NCBI RefSeq assembly: GCF_032337115.1
Contig: NZ_JAVXZY010000005.1
Span: 248,001 to 312,000, forward strand
Length of the DNA stretch: 64,000 bases
Direction: 5' to 3'
Origin: Roseateles_C aquae
Lineage (GTDB): Bacteria > Pseudomonadota > Gammaproteobacteria > Burkholderiales > Burkholderiaceae_C
The notes under the pieces were generated by a model, which was not told where the DNA came from, did no database searches, and saw only the letters and a program-made list of their open reading frames with translations. Position 1 is the stretch's first letter; each line of letters opens with the position of its first letter. A program made the translations under genes and the position numbers. Below, in pieces: positions 15,729 to 27,501 of the stretch.

Positions 15729-16847
15729 ATGACGACCATGACGACCTTGACCCACAGCCCCGTCAGCGATCACGACATTCATGGCAGCGCCGCCCGCGAT
15801 GTTGCCGACGCTGCCAGCACTGCCGATCTGGAGCGCCTGCTCGGCGAGGCGCTGCGCTTTGCCCCTGCCTATGAAGAGGCCATGAGCAACCATTTGCCCA
15901 TGGCCTTGCATGCGGCCTGGGAGCTGGGCGCATCACCTCAGCGTCTGCAGGCGCTGGTGGAACATGAAGCCGTCAAGCTCGACGCCGCACCGGCGGCCGC
16001 CACGGTGCTGCCCGCTGCGATGGCAGAGCCGCAGGGCTGGTTGGCCTGGCGCGGCCAGCAGGCCGCCTACCCGCTGCTCCTGGGCTATTTCCAGCGGGCC
16101 CTGGCTGGGGCTCCGGCCGATGAGGTGCTGCGTGCCCATCTGCCCGCCTTGCTGCCGGGCCTGCACAGCTTCGCCTTTCACGGCCTGATCCGCTGCGCCC
16201 ATGCCGATGAAAGCCATCGGGCCGGCGCCAGCACGGCCGAACTGGCGGCCGCGCTGGCGACCTGGGCGGCCTGGTTCGAGCTGCTGCCGCCGGGCCAGGC
16301 GGTCGACGCTGCCGAGCGGCTGCCGCTGCCGGCCTGGGGCGAACAGCTACGCCTGCAAACTGCAGGCTGGCGCTGCGAGCTGGGCATGATCAGCTGGCGC
16401 ATGCAGGCTGCCAGCCAGACAGCCTTGTACGCCGGCCTGGCCGAGCGGCTGGCACCGGCGCCCACGCTGGCCCAGCGCCGCGATGAGCTGATCAGCTTCG
16501 CGCTCGACGCCTATCTGCACAGCCGCAATTTCACGCTGCTGCACCTGATCACCGGCTTGCGGGCACTGCGCGTGCTGCAAGGCCTGCTGGGCGACGATCT
16601 CGATCAGCGCAGCGCTCAGGCGCTGCTGGCTCGCGCGGCAGTGTCCGGCTGGATGGCCGGACGGGTGCAGTGGCAGGCCGCGCCCACACTGCCGGATCCG
16701 GATCGCCTGGCCTGGCCGTCGCTCCACGCCGCCGCGCTCGCGCAGCACGATGAGCACGCCATCAAGCTGGTGCACGCCTGCTGGCAGGAGGATGGCCTGC
16801 GCCCCGATCCGCGCTGGCGCCAAGCGGCGGCGCTGGTGCTGGGCTGA
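15729..16847 (+). CDS. Questin oxidase-like protein (DUF4243 family)
   Basis: A 372-residue, mostly helical protein. LPMALHAAWELGAS near residue 60 and the His-rich stretches LHSFAFHGLIRCAHAD and LHSRNFTLLHLITGLRAL resemble the questin oxidase family (AflY/GedK, ring-opening Baeyer-Villiger-type oxidases of fungal anthraquinones). It follows a strong SoxR promoter and is divergent from soxR. SoxR responds to redox-active quinones and phenazines, so a role in modifying such compounds is a reasonable inference. The family match is by eye, and the bacterial substrate is unknown. Confidence 0.7.
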   Translation: MTTMTTLTHSPVSDHDIHGSAARDVADAASTADLERLLGEALRFAPAYEEAMSNHLPMALHAAWELGASPQRLQALVEHEAVKLDAAPAAATVLPAAMAEPQGWLAWRGQQAAYPLLLGYFQRALAGAPADEVLRAHLPALLPGLHSFAFHGLIRCAHADESHRAGASTAELAAALATWAAWFELLPPGQAVDAAERLPLPAWGEQLRLQTAGWRCELGMISWRMQAASQTALYAGLAERLAPAPTLAQRRDELISFALDAYLHSRNFTLLHLITGLRALRVLQGLLGDDLDQRSAQALLARAAVSGWMAGRVQWQAAPTLPDPDRLAWPSLHAAALAQHDEHAIKLVHACWQEDGLRPDPRWRQAAALVLG

Positions 16848-16857
16848 ACCGAGAGGC

Positions 16858-17610
16858 TCAGCCTGCGGCGCTCGAAAAGGGCAGCAAGGCCTTGGCGGCC
16901 TCGATGCGCAGCTGCATCGGCTGGCTGGCATCGTTCATCACCGCCAGCAAAAAGGCTCGCGGTTCGCTCCATGTACTCGCCGCAGCGGCGCTGCTCGTGG
17001 GCGCTGATGCCGGCGGCTCGCTTGCCGCCGCCGCGGGCGACGCCAGCAGGGCTTCGCGGGCCTGGCGCAAGGGCTCAGCGCCCAGCGGCTGCAGGCGCGC
17101 CAGCAGGTCGGCCTGGCCCTCATCGCCGGGTGGGACGTCCAGCCAGGGGCTGTCGGCAAACACCGGTGCCAGGTCTGGCGCCACAAAGGCGGCCCAGCAT
17201 TCGCCGCCGGTCTTCAATTCAAACGGCGGCAGGCGCGGCGCTTGCGCCTTATCAGCGCTCGGCCACAGGCGCAGCCGGCCAGGTGCCAGCTCGGCGGGCA
17301 GGAAGCGCCGGCACAGCGCCTGAAGCAAGACCTGACCCTCGGCGGCCGCCACCGGTTCGGCCAACGAAAACCAGAGCTGGAAACCATCTTCGCCGTTGAC
17401 GGCGATGGCCGGCGCCGGCAGGCCCAGCTCGGTTTGCACGCCACGCCAGACGGCGCCGAGCAGCTGCCAGTCCGCCGGGCGGGCCAGCTCCAGCAGCAGT
17501 GCGCGGCAGCGGCCGTCGGCGTCCAGCAGCGGCGGGGCGGCCAGCGGATCAGGGCTCGTTGCGGTGGCGTTGAAGAAAAGGCGTTGCCAGGCGCTGTGCA
17601 GTCGGTTCAT
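16858..17610 (-). CDS. Conserved hypothetical protein
   Basis: A 250-residue protein of unknown function, not assigned to a family with confidence. The first ~170 residues form one domain containing VNGEDGFQLWFSLAEPV, which faintly recalls primase/PrimPol-like folds. A low-complexity Ala/Ser/Pro linker follows, and the protein ends in SQPMQLRIEAAKALLPF, a short helix also seen in small terminase-like proteins. It is divergent from the Lon-family gene (74 bases between starts) and convergent with the questin-oxidase-like gene. It may be regulated with the protease. Confidence 0.6.
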   Translation of the reverse strand: MNRLHSAWQRLFFNATATSPDPLAAPPLLDADGRCRALLLELARPADWQLLGAVWRGVQTELGLPAPAIAVNGEDGFQLWFSLAEPVAAAEGQVLLQALCRRFLPAELAPGRLRLWPSADKAQAPRLPPFELKTGGECWAAFVAPDLAPVFADSPWLDVPPGDEGQADLLARLQPLGAEPLRQAREALLASPAAAASEPPASAPTSSAAAASTWSEPRAFLLAVMNDASQPMQLRIEAAKALLPFSSAAG

Positions 17611-17684
17611 TGCGGTGTCGTCAAGAGAGGGCGGGTGCAGAATCGCAAGCTTCCCGACCCGTGCAGCAGCAAGGATAGACCAGC

Positions 17685-20177
17685 ATGCCCATCACGCGTC
17701 TGAGCCCGGAACAACTGCGCCTTCGTGTCGACCCGGCCCAGCTGCCGCCCGACACCGCGGCGCTGGTCGATGAGGCGCTGCCCTGGATAGGCCAGCAGCG
17801 GGCGGCGCAGGCGGCGCGTTTTGGCCTGCGCATTCTGCAGCCCGACTACCACCTCTTTGTGCTCGGCGAGGTCGGCAGTGGCCGCAGCACCCTGCTGCTG
17901 CAGATGATGGCCGAGGAGGCCGCGCGGCGGCCGGTGCCGCCCGATCTTTGCTATCTGCACAATGTCGAGGCACCGGAGCAGCCCTTGGCGCTGCGCCTGC
18001 CGGCCGGCGAGGGGCGGCTGCTGCGCACGCTGATGCAGGAGTTCGCTCAAGGGCTGCAACGCGAGATTCCCAAGCGCCTCGCCGCTCCCGATGTGAAGAG
18101 CGAGTGCGAGCGCCTGGCTAGCCGCGCCCGGGCCGAAGAAGACACAGGCTATGCCGCGCTCAGCGCCTTTGCCGAGGCGCGCCGATTCAGCCTGGTGCGT
18201 GACGAAGGCCGGCTGATCTTCACGCTGCGCGACGAGTCCGGCCAGCCCTTAACCGCCGACAAGGCCCTGGGCCTGGACCGCGAACAGCAAGGCCGGCTCG
18301 ATGCCGCCGAGGACGAGCTGCGGCTGGAGATCGCCCGCTTCCTTGAACAATCCCGTGAACGCGAGCAGCGGCTGGGCGAGGCGCTGCTGGCGCTGCGCCG
18401 GCAGTTGCTGAAGCCGCTGTTGGAGCAACTGCTGCAGCCGGTGCGCCAGGCCATGCGCAAGCAGATCAAGGATGCCGTCAAGCTAGGGCGTTATTTTGAG
18501 CAGCTGCTGGTCCATCTGCTGGCCAATCTGGGCCTGTTCCAGTCCGGCGACGAGGACGAACAAACGCGGCGCGATGCGCTCGAGCGGCTGCTGGCGCGGC
18601 TGCGCGTCAATATCGTCGTCGACCACCACGACAGCCGTGCCGCGCCGGTGCTGCGCGACGACAACCCGCTGTTCCGCGAGCTGTTCGGCAGCATCGACTA
18701 CCAAAGCGAAGACGATGTGTTGCTGACCGACTTCTCGCGCATCCGCGCCGGCAGCCTGCTGAAGGCCCATGGCGGTTTTCTGATGCTGCATCTGCGCGAT
18801 CTGCTGGCCGATGAGCAGGTCTGGGAAAAGCTGCGCCGTTTCCTGCGCAGCGGTCGGCTGCAGATCGAGGAGCCGGGCATGCTCTATGCGCCCAGCGCGG
18901 CGGTGTCGCTGAAGCCGGAGGCGGTTGATGTCGATGTGAAGCTGGTGCTGATCGCCTCGGTCGAGGAGTTCTACCAGCTGCAGGAGGCCGACCCTGAGTT
19001 TGCTCGGCGCTTTCGTTGCAAGGTCGATTTTGCCGATGCCTTCGAGGCCAGCGAGCCGGCCTATCGAGCGATGGCGGTGTTCGTCAGCCACTGCTGCGCA
19101 CGGCTGGGCCTGCCGCATCTGACGGCGGCGGCGGTGGCCGCGGTGATCGAGCAAGGCCATCGCGAAGCCGAGGACCAGCGCCGCCTGAGCGCACTGTTCG
19201 GCCGCAGCGAGGCCCTGCTGATCGAGGCGGCGGCGCTGGCCAGCGAGGCCGGGCGTGCGCGTGTCGAGGCTGAAGACGTGGCCGCGGCGCTGCAGGCGCG
19301 CATCGAGCGGCACAACTACCCCGAGCAGCAGATGCAGGAAGCCATCAGCGACGGCGAGCGCCTGTTGCTGGTCGATGGTCAGCGCGTTGGCCAGATCAAC
19401 GGGCTGACCGTCGTCGAGCTGGGTGACTATGAGTTCGGCTTTCCGGTCCGCGTGACCGCCTCCACCCATGCCGGCGACGAGGGCCTGCTCAATATCGAGC
19501 GCGAGGTCGAGATGTCCGGCCCCATCCACGACAAGGGCGTGCTGATTCTGCACAGCTATCTGTCGGCGCTGTTCGGCCATCTGGCGCCGCTGGCGCTCAA
19601 CGCGGCCGTGGTGTTTGAGCAGGAGTACAACGGCGTCGAGGGCGACTCGGCGTCCTGCGCCGAGTTCTATGCGCTGCTGTCGGCCCTGTCCGGCGTGCCG
19701 CTGCGCCAGGATCTGGCCGTCACCGGGGCGCTCAACCAGCATGGCGAGGTGCTGCCGGTGGGCGGCATCAACGAGAAGATCGAGGGCTTCTTCCTCAGCT
19801 GCCAGCGCCAGGGCCTGAACGGGCGCCAGGGTGTGCTGATCCCGGAGCGCAACCGCCGGCATCTGATGCTGTCGCCGGCGCTGATCGAGGCGGCGCGTCA
19901 GGGCCTGTTCCACGTCTACACCGTCAGTTCAGCGGCCGCGGGCATGAGTTTGCTGACCGGCATGGACTTTGGCGAGCTGTGCGCATCGACACGCAGCTAT
20001 CCGCCGCACACCGTGCTGGGCCGCGCCCAGCAGACGCTGCAGGACTATCGCCGCGCTTGTGGCGATGCCGAGGCCGGCGGCAAGGGCAGCGCCTTGCGTG
20101 GCGCGATGCCGGCAGCCAGCAGCAGCCGCCCGGTCAGATGGCCCGCTGGGCAGCGGGGGCCGCGGCGCAAGCCCTAG
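17685..20177 (+). CDS. Lon-family ATP-dependent protease (LonB/AAA_32 type)
   Basis: An 830-residue protein. An N-terminal Lon-associated domain holds the Walker A GEVGSGRST near residue 65 and a long helical insertion (~150-270). A central AAA region and LID precede the C-terminal Lon protease domain. The Ser-Lys dyad is S655 (in VEGDSASCAEF) and K698 (in GGINEKIEGFF), spaced 43 residues apart as in classical Lon. There is no membrane segment, so a cytosolic quality-control protease is expected. The last ~40 residues are a basic disordered tail. It overlaps the convergent oxidoreductase gene by four bases. Confidence 0.9.
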   Translation: MPITRLSPEQLRLRVDPAQLPPDTAALVDEALPWIGQQRAAQAARFGLRILQPDYHLFVLGEVGSGRSTLLLQMMAEEAARRPVPPDLCYLHNVEAPEQPLALRLPAGEGRLLRTLMQEFAQGLQREIPKRLAAPDVKSECERLASRARAEEDTGYAALSAFAEARRFSLVRDEGRLIFTLRDESGQPLTADKALGLDREQQGRLDAAEDELRLEIARFLEQSREREQRLGEALLALRRQLLKPLLEQLLQPVRQAMRKQIKDAVKLGRYFEQLLVHLLANLGLFQSGDEDEQTRRDALERLLARLRVNIVVDHHDSRAAPVLRDDNPLFRELFGSIDYQSEDDVLLTDFSRIRAGSLLKAHGGFLMLHLRDLLADEQVWEKLRRFLRSGRLQIEEPGMLYAPSAAVSLKPEAVDVDVKLVLIASVEEFYQLQEADPEFARRFRCKVDFADAFEASEPAYRAMAVFVSHCCARLGLPHLTAAAVAAVIEQGHREAEDQRRLSALFGRSEALLIEAAALASEAGRARVEAEDVAAALQARIERHNYPEQQMQEAISDGERLLLVDGQRVGQINGLTVVELGDYEFGFPVRVTASTHAGDEGLLNIEREVEMSGPIHDKGVLILHSYLSALFGHLAPLALNAAVVFEQEYNGVEGDSASCAEFYALLSALSGVPLRQDLAVTGALNQHGEVLPVGGINEKIEGFFLSCQRQGLNGRQGVLIPERNRRHLMLSPALIEAARQGLFHVYTVSSAAAGMSLLTGMDFGELCASTRSYPPHTVLGRAQQTLQDYRRACGDAEAGGKGSALRGAMPAASSSRPVRWPAGQRGPRRKP

Positions 20178-21768
20178 ATCACCCGCTCGGCGGCGGCCAC
20201 GCCCGCGGTGAAGGCCTCTTCAAACACCGAGTAGCCGGCCAGATCGCTGTGGGCAAAGTGCAGCCGAGCCTGGCCGTGCTGGCCGCTGCGCAGTGCGGCC
20301 AGGCTGCTTGAGCCGCGCAGGCCCGGTGTGGGAATGCTCATCGCATGGCCCCAGCGCATCAGCTCGATGCGCACGAGCTTGTCGCGCAGATCCGGATGCA
20401 GCGCCTGCAGCGGTGCCAGCACGCGTTCGGCCCAGTGCTGCCAGGGCTGGCTGAGCAGGCCGGCGCGCTCAGCCTGAGGCAGGGCCCAGTAGCTGCTCAG
20501 CACCGTCGGGCCGGGGCGCGGGTCCAGCCGCTGGTGGCCGGCATCGACATAGCCGAGCTGCTCGCTGCCGAAGCTGACGTTGTCCCAGCTCGGCTGGGCG
20601 CCCAGGCGCCCCAGCAGCGGCCCGCTCAGCTGCAGATTGGCGACCAGCCAGGGCGCATGCTGCTGCACCCTAACGAGTTGCCGAAGGGCCTCTGGCGGCT
20701 GGCTGAGCAGCCGTGCCGCGATGAACAGCGGCACGGCCATCACGAGCTGCCGGGCCGTCCAGCGCTCGGCCTGCTGGCTCGCAGCGTTCCAGGCCAGCAC
20801 GCTGACCTCATGCCTGCCGATCTCGGCCTGCAGCACGACGCGCCCGGTCAGCAGCTGCGGCGCCAGCGGCGCGGCCATCTGGCGGGTCAACCAGGCATTG
20901 CCTTCGGGCCAGGTCAGCACGGCATCCAGCTCTTCGGCGTTGGCGCCGGCCTCGCCGCCGTGAAAGCCGTGGCGGCTGGCGAAGTAGTGCAGGCCGGCCC
21001 AGGCGCTGACGGTGGCGCTGCCGGCGCCGTAGTCGTCGCGGCAGCAGTAGTCCAGGTACCAGCGCAAGCCGGGCTCGCTCAGGCCCTGCGCATCGAGCCA
21101 GTGGCTGAAGGGCTGGGCGTCGAGCGCGGCATGGCCACTGGTCCAGCGCGCGCGATGGGCCGGCATCGCAAAGCCCAGCTCGCGCTGCGCCTTGGCGACG
21201 GCGGCACCGAAGCGCAGGTAGTGCGCGCGGCGCTCGGCCGAGTCGGCCGGCGGCAGCAGGCCTTCATGCCACTGGCCCTGGTAGAACAGCCGCTCCTGCG
21301 GGCTGTGGCAGAGCATGCGCTCGTCATAGACGGTGCGGCCCAGCTGCTGGCGGGCAACGCCCAGTTCGTCCAGCAGCTGCGCCACTTCAGGCGCTTCGGG
21401 CCCGGGCGTGGGCAGATAGTGCGCGCCCAGCGGGCAGGCCATGCCGCCGAGGCGGTGGCCGCGGGCATTGCCGCCGGTCTCGTCCTCCAGTTCCAGCAGC
21501 GCGAAGTCGCGCCCGGCCGCGGCCAGGCGGCGTGCGCAGGCCAGACCTGACACCCCGCCGCCGACGATCAGCGTCTCGGTCCGCTTGGGCCTGGTGGCGG
21601 CCGCGGCACGCAGCAGCGGCTCGCGGGCCTGGGCATCGCGCAAGAGATGGCCGCGCTCGGCGCGCGCGCCTATCCAGCCGCCGGCCAGGGGCTGGGCCGC
21701 CCGGCGTTCGCAGCCGCTTTGCAGGGCCAGCAGCGCAGGCGTGGCCGCCAGCAGCGTGCGCCGGCGCA

Positions 21769-21769
<1 letters not shown>
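20174..21769 (-). CDS. FAD-dependent oxidoreductase (amine-oxidase-like), exported
   Basis: A 531-residue protein. The N-terminus has an Arg-rich signal and a lipobox-like LALQSGC, suggesting Tat export and a lipoprotein anchor. The dinucleotide-binding motif is TLIVGGGVSGLACARRLAA, followed by ELEDETGGNA. The C-terminal FAD contacts lie near the SDLAGYSVFEEAF region. It resembles flavin amine oxidases, though the substrate is not known. It is chosen to start at the ATG overlapping the TGA of the spermidine-synthase gene (TGATG), so the two are coupled. That pairing suggests polyamine-linked chemistry, which is inference only. Confidence 0.82.
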
Positions 21770-23370
<1,601 letters not shown>

Positions 23371-23383
23371 CGCCGCGGCATCA

Positions 23384-23412
23384 AGAAAAGGGCCGCGCCT
23401 TTCGCGCGGCCC
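23384..23412 (-). terminator. Rho-independent terminator after the OPT transporter
   Basis: GGGCCGCGC/GCGCGGCCC stem (23390-23412) with a short loop and TTTT on the minus strand, between the OPT stop and the spermidine-synthase start. Confidence 0.75.
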
Positions 23413-23436
23413 GGGCAGCCATTTGGCAACGAGGCA

Positions 23437-25428
23437 TCAATGCTTGGCAGCGCCCAGCTTGCTGACCCAGCCATACAGCGCCAGCGTCAGCAGCAGGAAG
23501 GCGCCGCCGCCAATCCACACGGCAGCGCCAGCAAAGCCCTCGCCGACCAGGGCCAGCGGTGCACCCTGGCCGGAGAAGACGACGATGGCGGCCAGCAGCA
23601 CGCCGATCAGGCTTTCGCCGACGATCAGGCCCGAGGCCAGCAGCACGCCCAGCTGCTTGGTGCCGGCCGCATTGGCGCCACGCTCGGCGCGCTTGTCGAA
23701 CAGCCAGCCGGCGATGGCACCAACGACGATCATCAGCGTCGACGAGGTCGGCAGATAGATGCCCAGGCCCACGGCCAGCGGCGGCAGATGGGCGCGGCCG
23801 GTTTGCTTGAGCACGGCGTCGATGAAGATGGTCACCGCGCCGATGCCGGCGCCGATGGCGATCAGGTTCCAGTCCAGATCACCCTGGATCACGCCCTTGG
23901 CCAGTGCCGAGATCAGTGCCGCCTGCGGGGCGGCCAGCGCGTGGGCGGCATCGGCACCAGGGGCGCCGGCAAAGCCATAGGCCTTGTTGAGCAGATCAAG
24001 AATCGGCGGGATGACGACGGCACCGGCCAGCACGCCGACGATCAGCGCGACCTGCTGGCGCCAGGGCGTGGCATCGACCAGCTGGCCGGTCTTCAGATCC
24101 TGCAGATTGTCGTTGGCGATGGTGGCAACGGCGAACACCACCGAGGTGACGAACAGCGCGAAGGCCACCAGGGCCGGGCCGGCCGAGGCCGGCAGCAGCG
24201 GCTTGGCGACAAAGGCCAGCATCAGTGCTGCGCCGATGACGACGATGATGCCGACGCCGGACAGCGGGCTGTTCGACGAGCCGATCAGGCCGGCCATATA
24301 GCCGCAGACGGCGGCGACGAAAAAGCTCATCAGCACCACATAGGCCACGCCGCCAATCACCAGCAGCGCGGTCTGGCTGCCGAGGCCGGCGGCCGTGCTG
24401 AAGTCGCCCAGCAGCCAGGCAATCGGCAACATGCACAGCGCGGTGATGATGCCGACCCAGCCGATGGGAATATCGCGTTCGGTGCGCGGCAGCGAGGCGG
24501 CCTGGCCGGACTTTCGCACCCGGGCCGTCATGATGGCGCCGTGCAAGCCGGTGGCGACCGGCTTGATCAGCTTGAGCAGCGTCCAGATGGCCGCCACACC
24601 GATGGCGCCGGCGCCGATGAAGCGCACCTTCTTGCTCCAGACCTGGGTGGCCAGCGCGGCGATATCGGCCACCGGCGCGCCGGCGGCCTGCAGGCCGCTC
24701 AGATAAGGCACGGCACCGGCCCAGGCAATCAACGCGCCGACCAGAATCGCCACGCCGACCCACAGGCCGACCAGATGGCCGACGGCCAGCAGCGCAAAGG
24801 ACAGGCTGAAGTTGTAGCCGCTGGCGCCACCCTTGTCGCCGAGGCGGAAGAACTTGACCACCTCGCCGGCAAAGACCTGTGTCGCCACGACGACGGCAAA
24901 GGCCGCCGAGGCCAGCGAGCCGGCGACGATGGCCAGCAGGCCGGCACGATTGGCCTCGGCCGCAGCGGCCTCATTGCTGGCACCGACCTTGAGCACCTCG
25001 GCGCAGGCCACGCCCTCGGGGTAGGGCAGATCGGAGTTGGTGACCAGGGCGCGGCGCAGCGGGATCGAATACATCACGCCCAGCACACCGCCCAGAGCGC
25101 AGATGGCGCAGGTGACGAAGTAGGGGAAGCCGTTCCACCAGCCAATCATCACCAGGCCGGGCAGCACAAAGATGATGGACGACAGCGTGCCGGCCGAGGA
25201 GGCCACCGTTTGCACGATATTGTTTTCCTGCACGCTGGAGCCGCTGAAGCGGCGCAGCAGCGCCATCGAGATGACGGCGGCGGGAATCGAGGTTGCGAAG
25301 GTCAGCCCGGCCTTCAGGCCGAAGTAGACGTTGGCGGCGGTGAAGACCAGGGTGATCAGAATCCCCAGGATCAGGCCGCGCAGCGTCAGTTCGCTGCGTT
25401 CGACCTCATGGCTTGTGGTGGTGCTCAT
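23437..25428 (-). CDS. OPT-family oligopeptide/metal-chelate transporter
   Basis: A 663-residue inner-membrane protein with about 15 hydrophobic segments. It opens with TLRGLILGILITLVFTAANVY and contains the OPT-family pattern in NSDLPYPEGVACAEVLK. OPT proteins import oligopeptides, glutathione-like molecules or metal-siderophore complexes by proton symport; the substrate here is not predictable. The ATG at 25428 is used because the upstream frame is Arg/Pro-rich noise. It is the middle member of the minus-strand polyamine/membrane block. Confidence 0.92.
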   Translation of the reverse strand: MSTTTSHEVERSELTLRGLILGILITLVFTAANVYFGLKAGLTFATSIPAAVISMALLRRFSGSSVQENNIVQTVASSAGTLSSIIFVLPGLVMIGWWNGFPYFVTCAICALGGVLGVMYSIPLRRALVTNSDLPYPEGVACAEVLKVGASNEAAAAEANRAGLLAIVAGSLASAAFAVVVATQVFAGEVVKFFRLGDKGGASGYNFSLSFALLAVGHLVGLWVGVAILVGALIAWAGAVPYLSGLQAAGAPVADIAALATQVWSKKVRFIGAGAIGVAAIWTLLKLIKPVATGLHGAIMTARVRKSGQAASLPRTERDIPIGWVGIITALCMLPIAWLLGDFSTAAGLGSQTALLVIGGVAYVVLMSFFVAAVCGYMAGLIGSSNSPLSGVGIIVVIGAALMLAFVAKPLLPASAGPALVAFALFVTSVVFAVATIANDNLQDLKTGQLVDATPWRQQVALIVGVLAGAVVIPPILDLLNKAYGFAGAPGADAAHALAAPQAALISALAKGVIQGDLDWNLIAIGAGIGAVTIFIDAVLKQTGRAHLPPLAVGLGIYLPTSSTLMIVVGAIAGWLFDKRAERGANAAGTKQLGVLLASGLIVGESLIGVLLAAIVVFSGQGAPLALVGEGFAGAAVWIGGGAFLLLTLALYGWVSKLGAAKH

Positions 25429-25608
25429 CGTGTGGTGCTTATGGCTCGTTGTGGGTGGGCGAAGGCCTGCCGGCCGGCGCCGCATCGGGCGCCGCGGCGG
25501 ACAGCACAGGCGGCCGATGATCGCCGGCCCGGCCGGGCTTGCCTATGGTGTATGCACGGAGCCGGTGGCCCCGGGTGCCGGGATTCAGCCGCGAAGTCAG
25601 CCGTGACG

Positions 25609-25833
25609 TCAGCCGTGAATAGCCGCGGCGACGATCTGGCCGATGGAGATGCACATCGCTGCCACCACGACGGCCAGCGCCATGTTCTTGTGCTCGACGA
25701 TCTCTTCCCAGAGCTTGTAGGGGGTCAGCTTGTCGATGACGACAAAGCTGATCCAGAACACCAGGACGCCGATCAAGGCGTAGAGGATGGAGCCCAGCAC
25801 GATGTGCGGGTTCAGCCATTCGCTTGGATTCAT
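25609..25833 (-). CDS. DUF350 membrane protein
   Basis: A 74-residue protein with two transmembrane helices: VLGSILYALIGVLVFWISFVV and NMALAVVVAAMCISIGQIV, separated by a short basic/acidic loop (DKLTPYKLWEEIVEHK). This is the single DUF350 unit; many homologues carry two. AAGGAGAT lies 7 bases before the ATG. DUF350 proteins recur beside spermidine-synthase-like, SPFH and DUF4178 genes, and all of these are neighbours here. The function is unknown, possibly a small channel or membrane sensor. Confidence 0.88.
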   Translation of the reverse strand: MNPSEWLNPHIVLGSILYALIGVLVFWISFVVIDKLTPYKLWEEIVEHKNMALAVVVAAMCISIGQIVAAAIHG

Positions 25834-25883
25834 GCTTGCATCTCCTTGATCTCGATCGGGTGAGCGCCGCAACTGCCGCGCTC

Positions 25884-27500
25884 TCATTTGTGCCCACCGC
25901 CGCCGCTGCTGAAGCCGCCCCAGGAGCCGCCGCTGCCGCCATTGACGCGCACCCCATTGCTGCCGCGCGAGTTCAGGCATTGCGCGTATTCGGCGCTTTG
26001 TTCGCCATAGGTACGGCGGTAGTCCTGGCAGCCATCATCCTGCTTGCTGAACAGGATGATGGCCAGCACGGCCATCACGAACAGCGCAATGACGATCTTG
26101 GTCGTCAGGCTGGCGCCGGTGAGGGCCGCGCCCAGATCGGTGGCGCCGGCATCGCGCGTCAGCGCAGCGCGCTGCTCGGGCGCGAGCCGGAAAGCCTTGG
26201 CGACCTCGCTGGCGTCAAGCTTGTGCCCATGGCTCCAGACCAGCTCCTGGCCGCTTTGCTCGCAGCTCAGCAATTCGTTGCGGGCCTCGCCCTGGCCGAG
26301 GTAGTCGGTGACCAGTGCACGGTCTTCGCGCTGCACCCGCCAGTAGAACTCGCCCAGCACATAGGTCACCTTGGCCGCATAGCGCCAGCGCCGCTTGAAG
26401 CGCTTGCCCTGCCAATTGACGGTGTCGCCAGCCACGCCGGCCGGCGCGCCGGTGAGCGGCCGCACCAGGCTCCAGCCGTCCTCGCTGTCGACCAGAAAGG
26501 CAAAGCCCTCCTGGCGGTTGAAGAGCAGGTATTCGCGCCAGAAGGTCTGTTCCTCATCGCTGCCCGCGGCGGGCAGATCGCAGCGTTCCTGATAGCCGAC
26601 GACGGTCCAGGGCAGGTGGGCGGTGCCCGATGAAGCAGGCAGAGGCAGCACGCCGTTGCGGCCCAGTGGCAGCAGTGGCTCCAGGCCGTTCTCTTGCGCA
26701 TAGTGGGCCAACTCCGCGCCCAGCCCACCCGTGGCCGAGATGTCGACCACGCTCTTGCACTGGCCGCAGACGATGCTCTTGCTCTGCGCCAGCTTGGGTT
26801 CCAGCGCGGCGCCGCAGCTGGGGCAGGGGAAGCTGCGCGCGGACAGCGTCTTGCTGCTGTCCTCACGCAAGCCCGCCATGCTCAGATCAGCCAGCCGCAC
26901 CGGCCGGCCTATCGAGGCCAGCACGCGGCCGGGCAGGCCGTAGTCCAGCGTCGCGACCTCGTTCTGCGGATTGCGCAGCTCCGCGATCAGATAACCGCCG
27001 GCCGCCGGTGGCTGTTGCGGCAGCTCGCCCTGGGCACTGGCGCGGGTGATGGTGGTGAGCGCGGCAACGCGCCAGGGTTGGCCGGCGAGCAGCTGCTGGG
27101 CGCCGAGCTGCAGCGCGCTGGCGGCCGGCAAGCCCTCGGGGGGCGCTTCAAAGCTGAAGACAAAGCTGCCGTTGTCTTCCGACAGCCAACCGCTGCGGCC
27201 GCTGTCGAACAGGGCATGCCATTCGTTCCAGCTGCCGCCGTCGTAGCCGAGCTGAAGCCGGCCGATCAGCCGGAACGCCGCGCCCTGGTAGCGGCCGCTG
27301 GCACCGAGCTGCAGCGGCGAGTAGTCGTCGAACAGTTCGGCCGCCTGGCCGATGCGGCGCAGCTGCTCGCCCTCGCGCAGCAAGGTGCTGCGGCAGAAGG
27401 AGCAGACAGCGCTGGCCGAAGCCGCCGAGGCGAACTCCAGCGGCGCGCCGCAGTTGGGACACAGCGCGCGCCAGGCGCGCTGCGGGGCTGCGGTCGCCAA
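25884..27500 (-). CDS. DUF4178 protein with zinc ribbons and a C-terminal membrane anchor
   Basis: A 538-residue protein. A first zinc ribbon (CPNCGAPLEF ... CSFC, residues ~14-36) precedes one DUF4178 repeat; a second ribbon (CPSCGAAL ... CGQC, ~227-247) precedes another. One transmembrane helix (TKIVIALFVMAVLAIILF) lies near residue 470, followed by a Gly/Ser-rich tail ending GGGGHK. The start is TTG at 27500, one base after the SPFH stop; no better start fits before the first ribbon. Tight coupling to SPFH and proximity to DUF350 suggest a membrane complex of unknown role. Confidence 0.85.
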   Translation of the reverse strand: MATAAPQRAWRALCPNCGAPLEFASAASASAVCSFCRSTLLREGEQLRRIGQAAELFDDYSPLQLGASGRYQGAAFRLIGRLQLGYDGGSWNEWHALFDSGRSGWLSEDNGSFVFSFEAPPEGLPAASALQLGAQQLLAGQPWRVAALTTITRASAQGELPQQPPAAGGYLIAELRNPQNEVATLDYGLPGRVLASIGRPVRLADLSMAGLREDSSKTLSARSFPCPSCGAALEPKLAQSKSIVCGQCKSVVDISATGGLGAELAHYAQENGLEPLLPLGRNGVLPLPASSGTAHLPWTVVGYQERCDLPAAGSDEEQTFWREYLLFNRQEGFAFLVDSEDGWSLVRPLTGAPAGVAGDTVNWQGKRFKRRWRYAAKVTYVLGEFYWRVQREDRALVTDYLGQGEARNELLSCEQSGQELVWSHGHKLDASEVAKAFRLAPEQRAALTRDAGATDLGAALTGASLTTKIVIALFVMAVLAIILFSKQDDGCQDYRRTYGEQSAEYAQCLNSRGSNGVRVNGGSGGSWGGFSSGGGGHK

Positions 27501-27501
27501 A

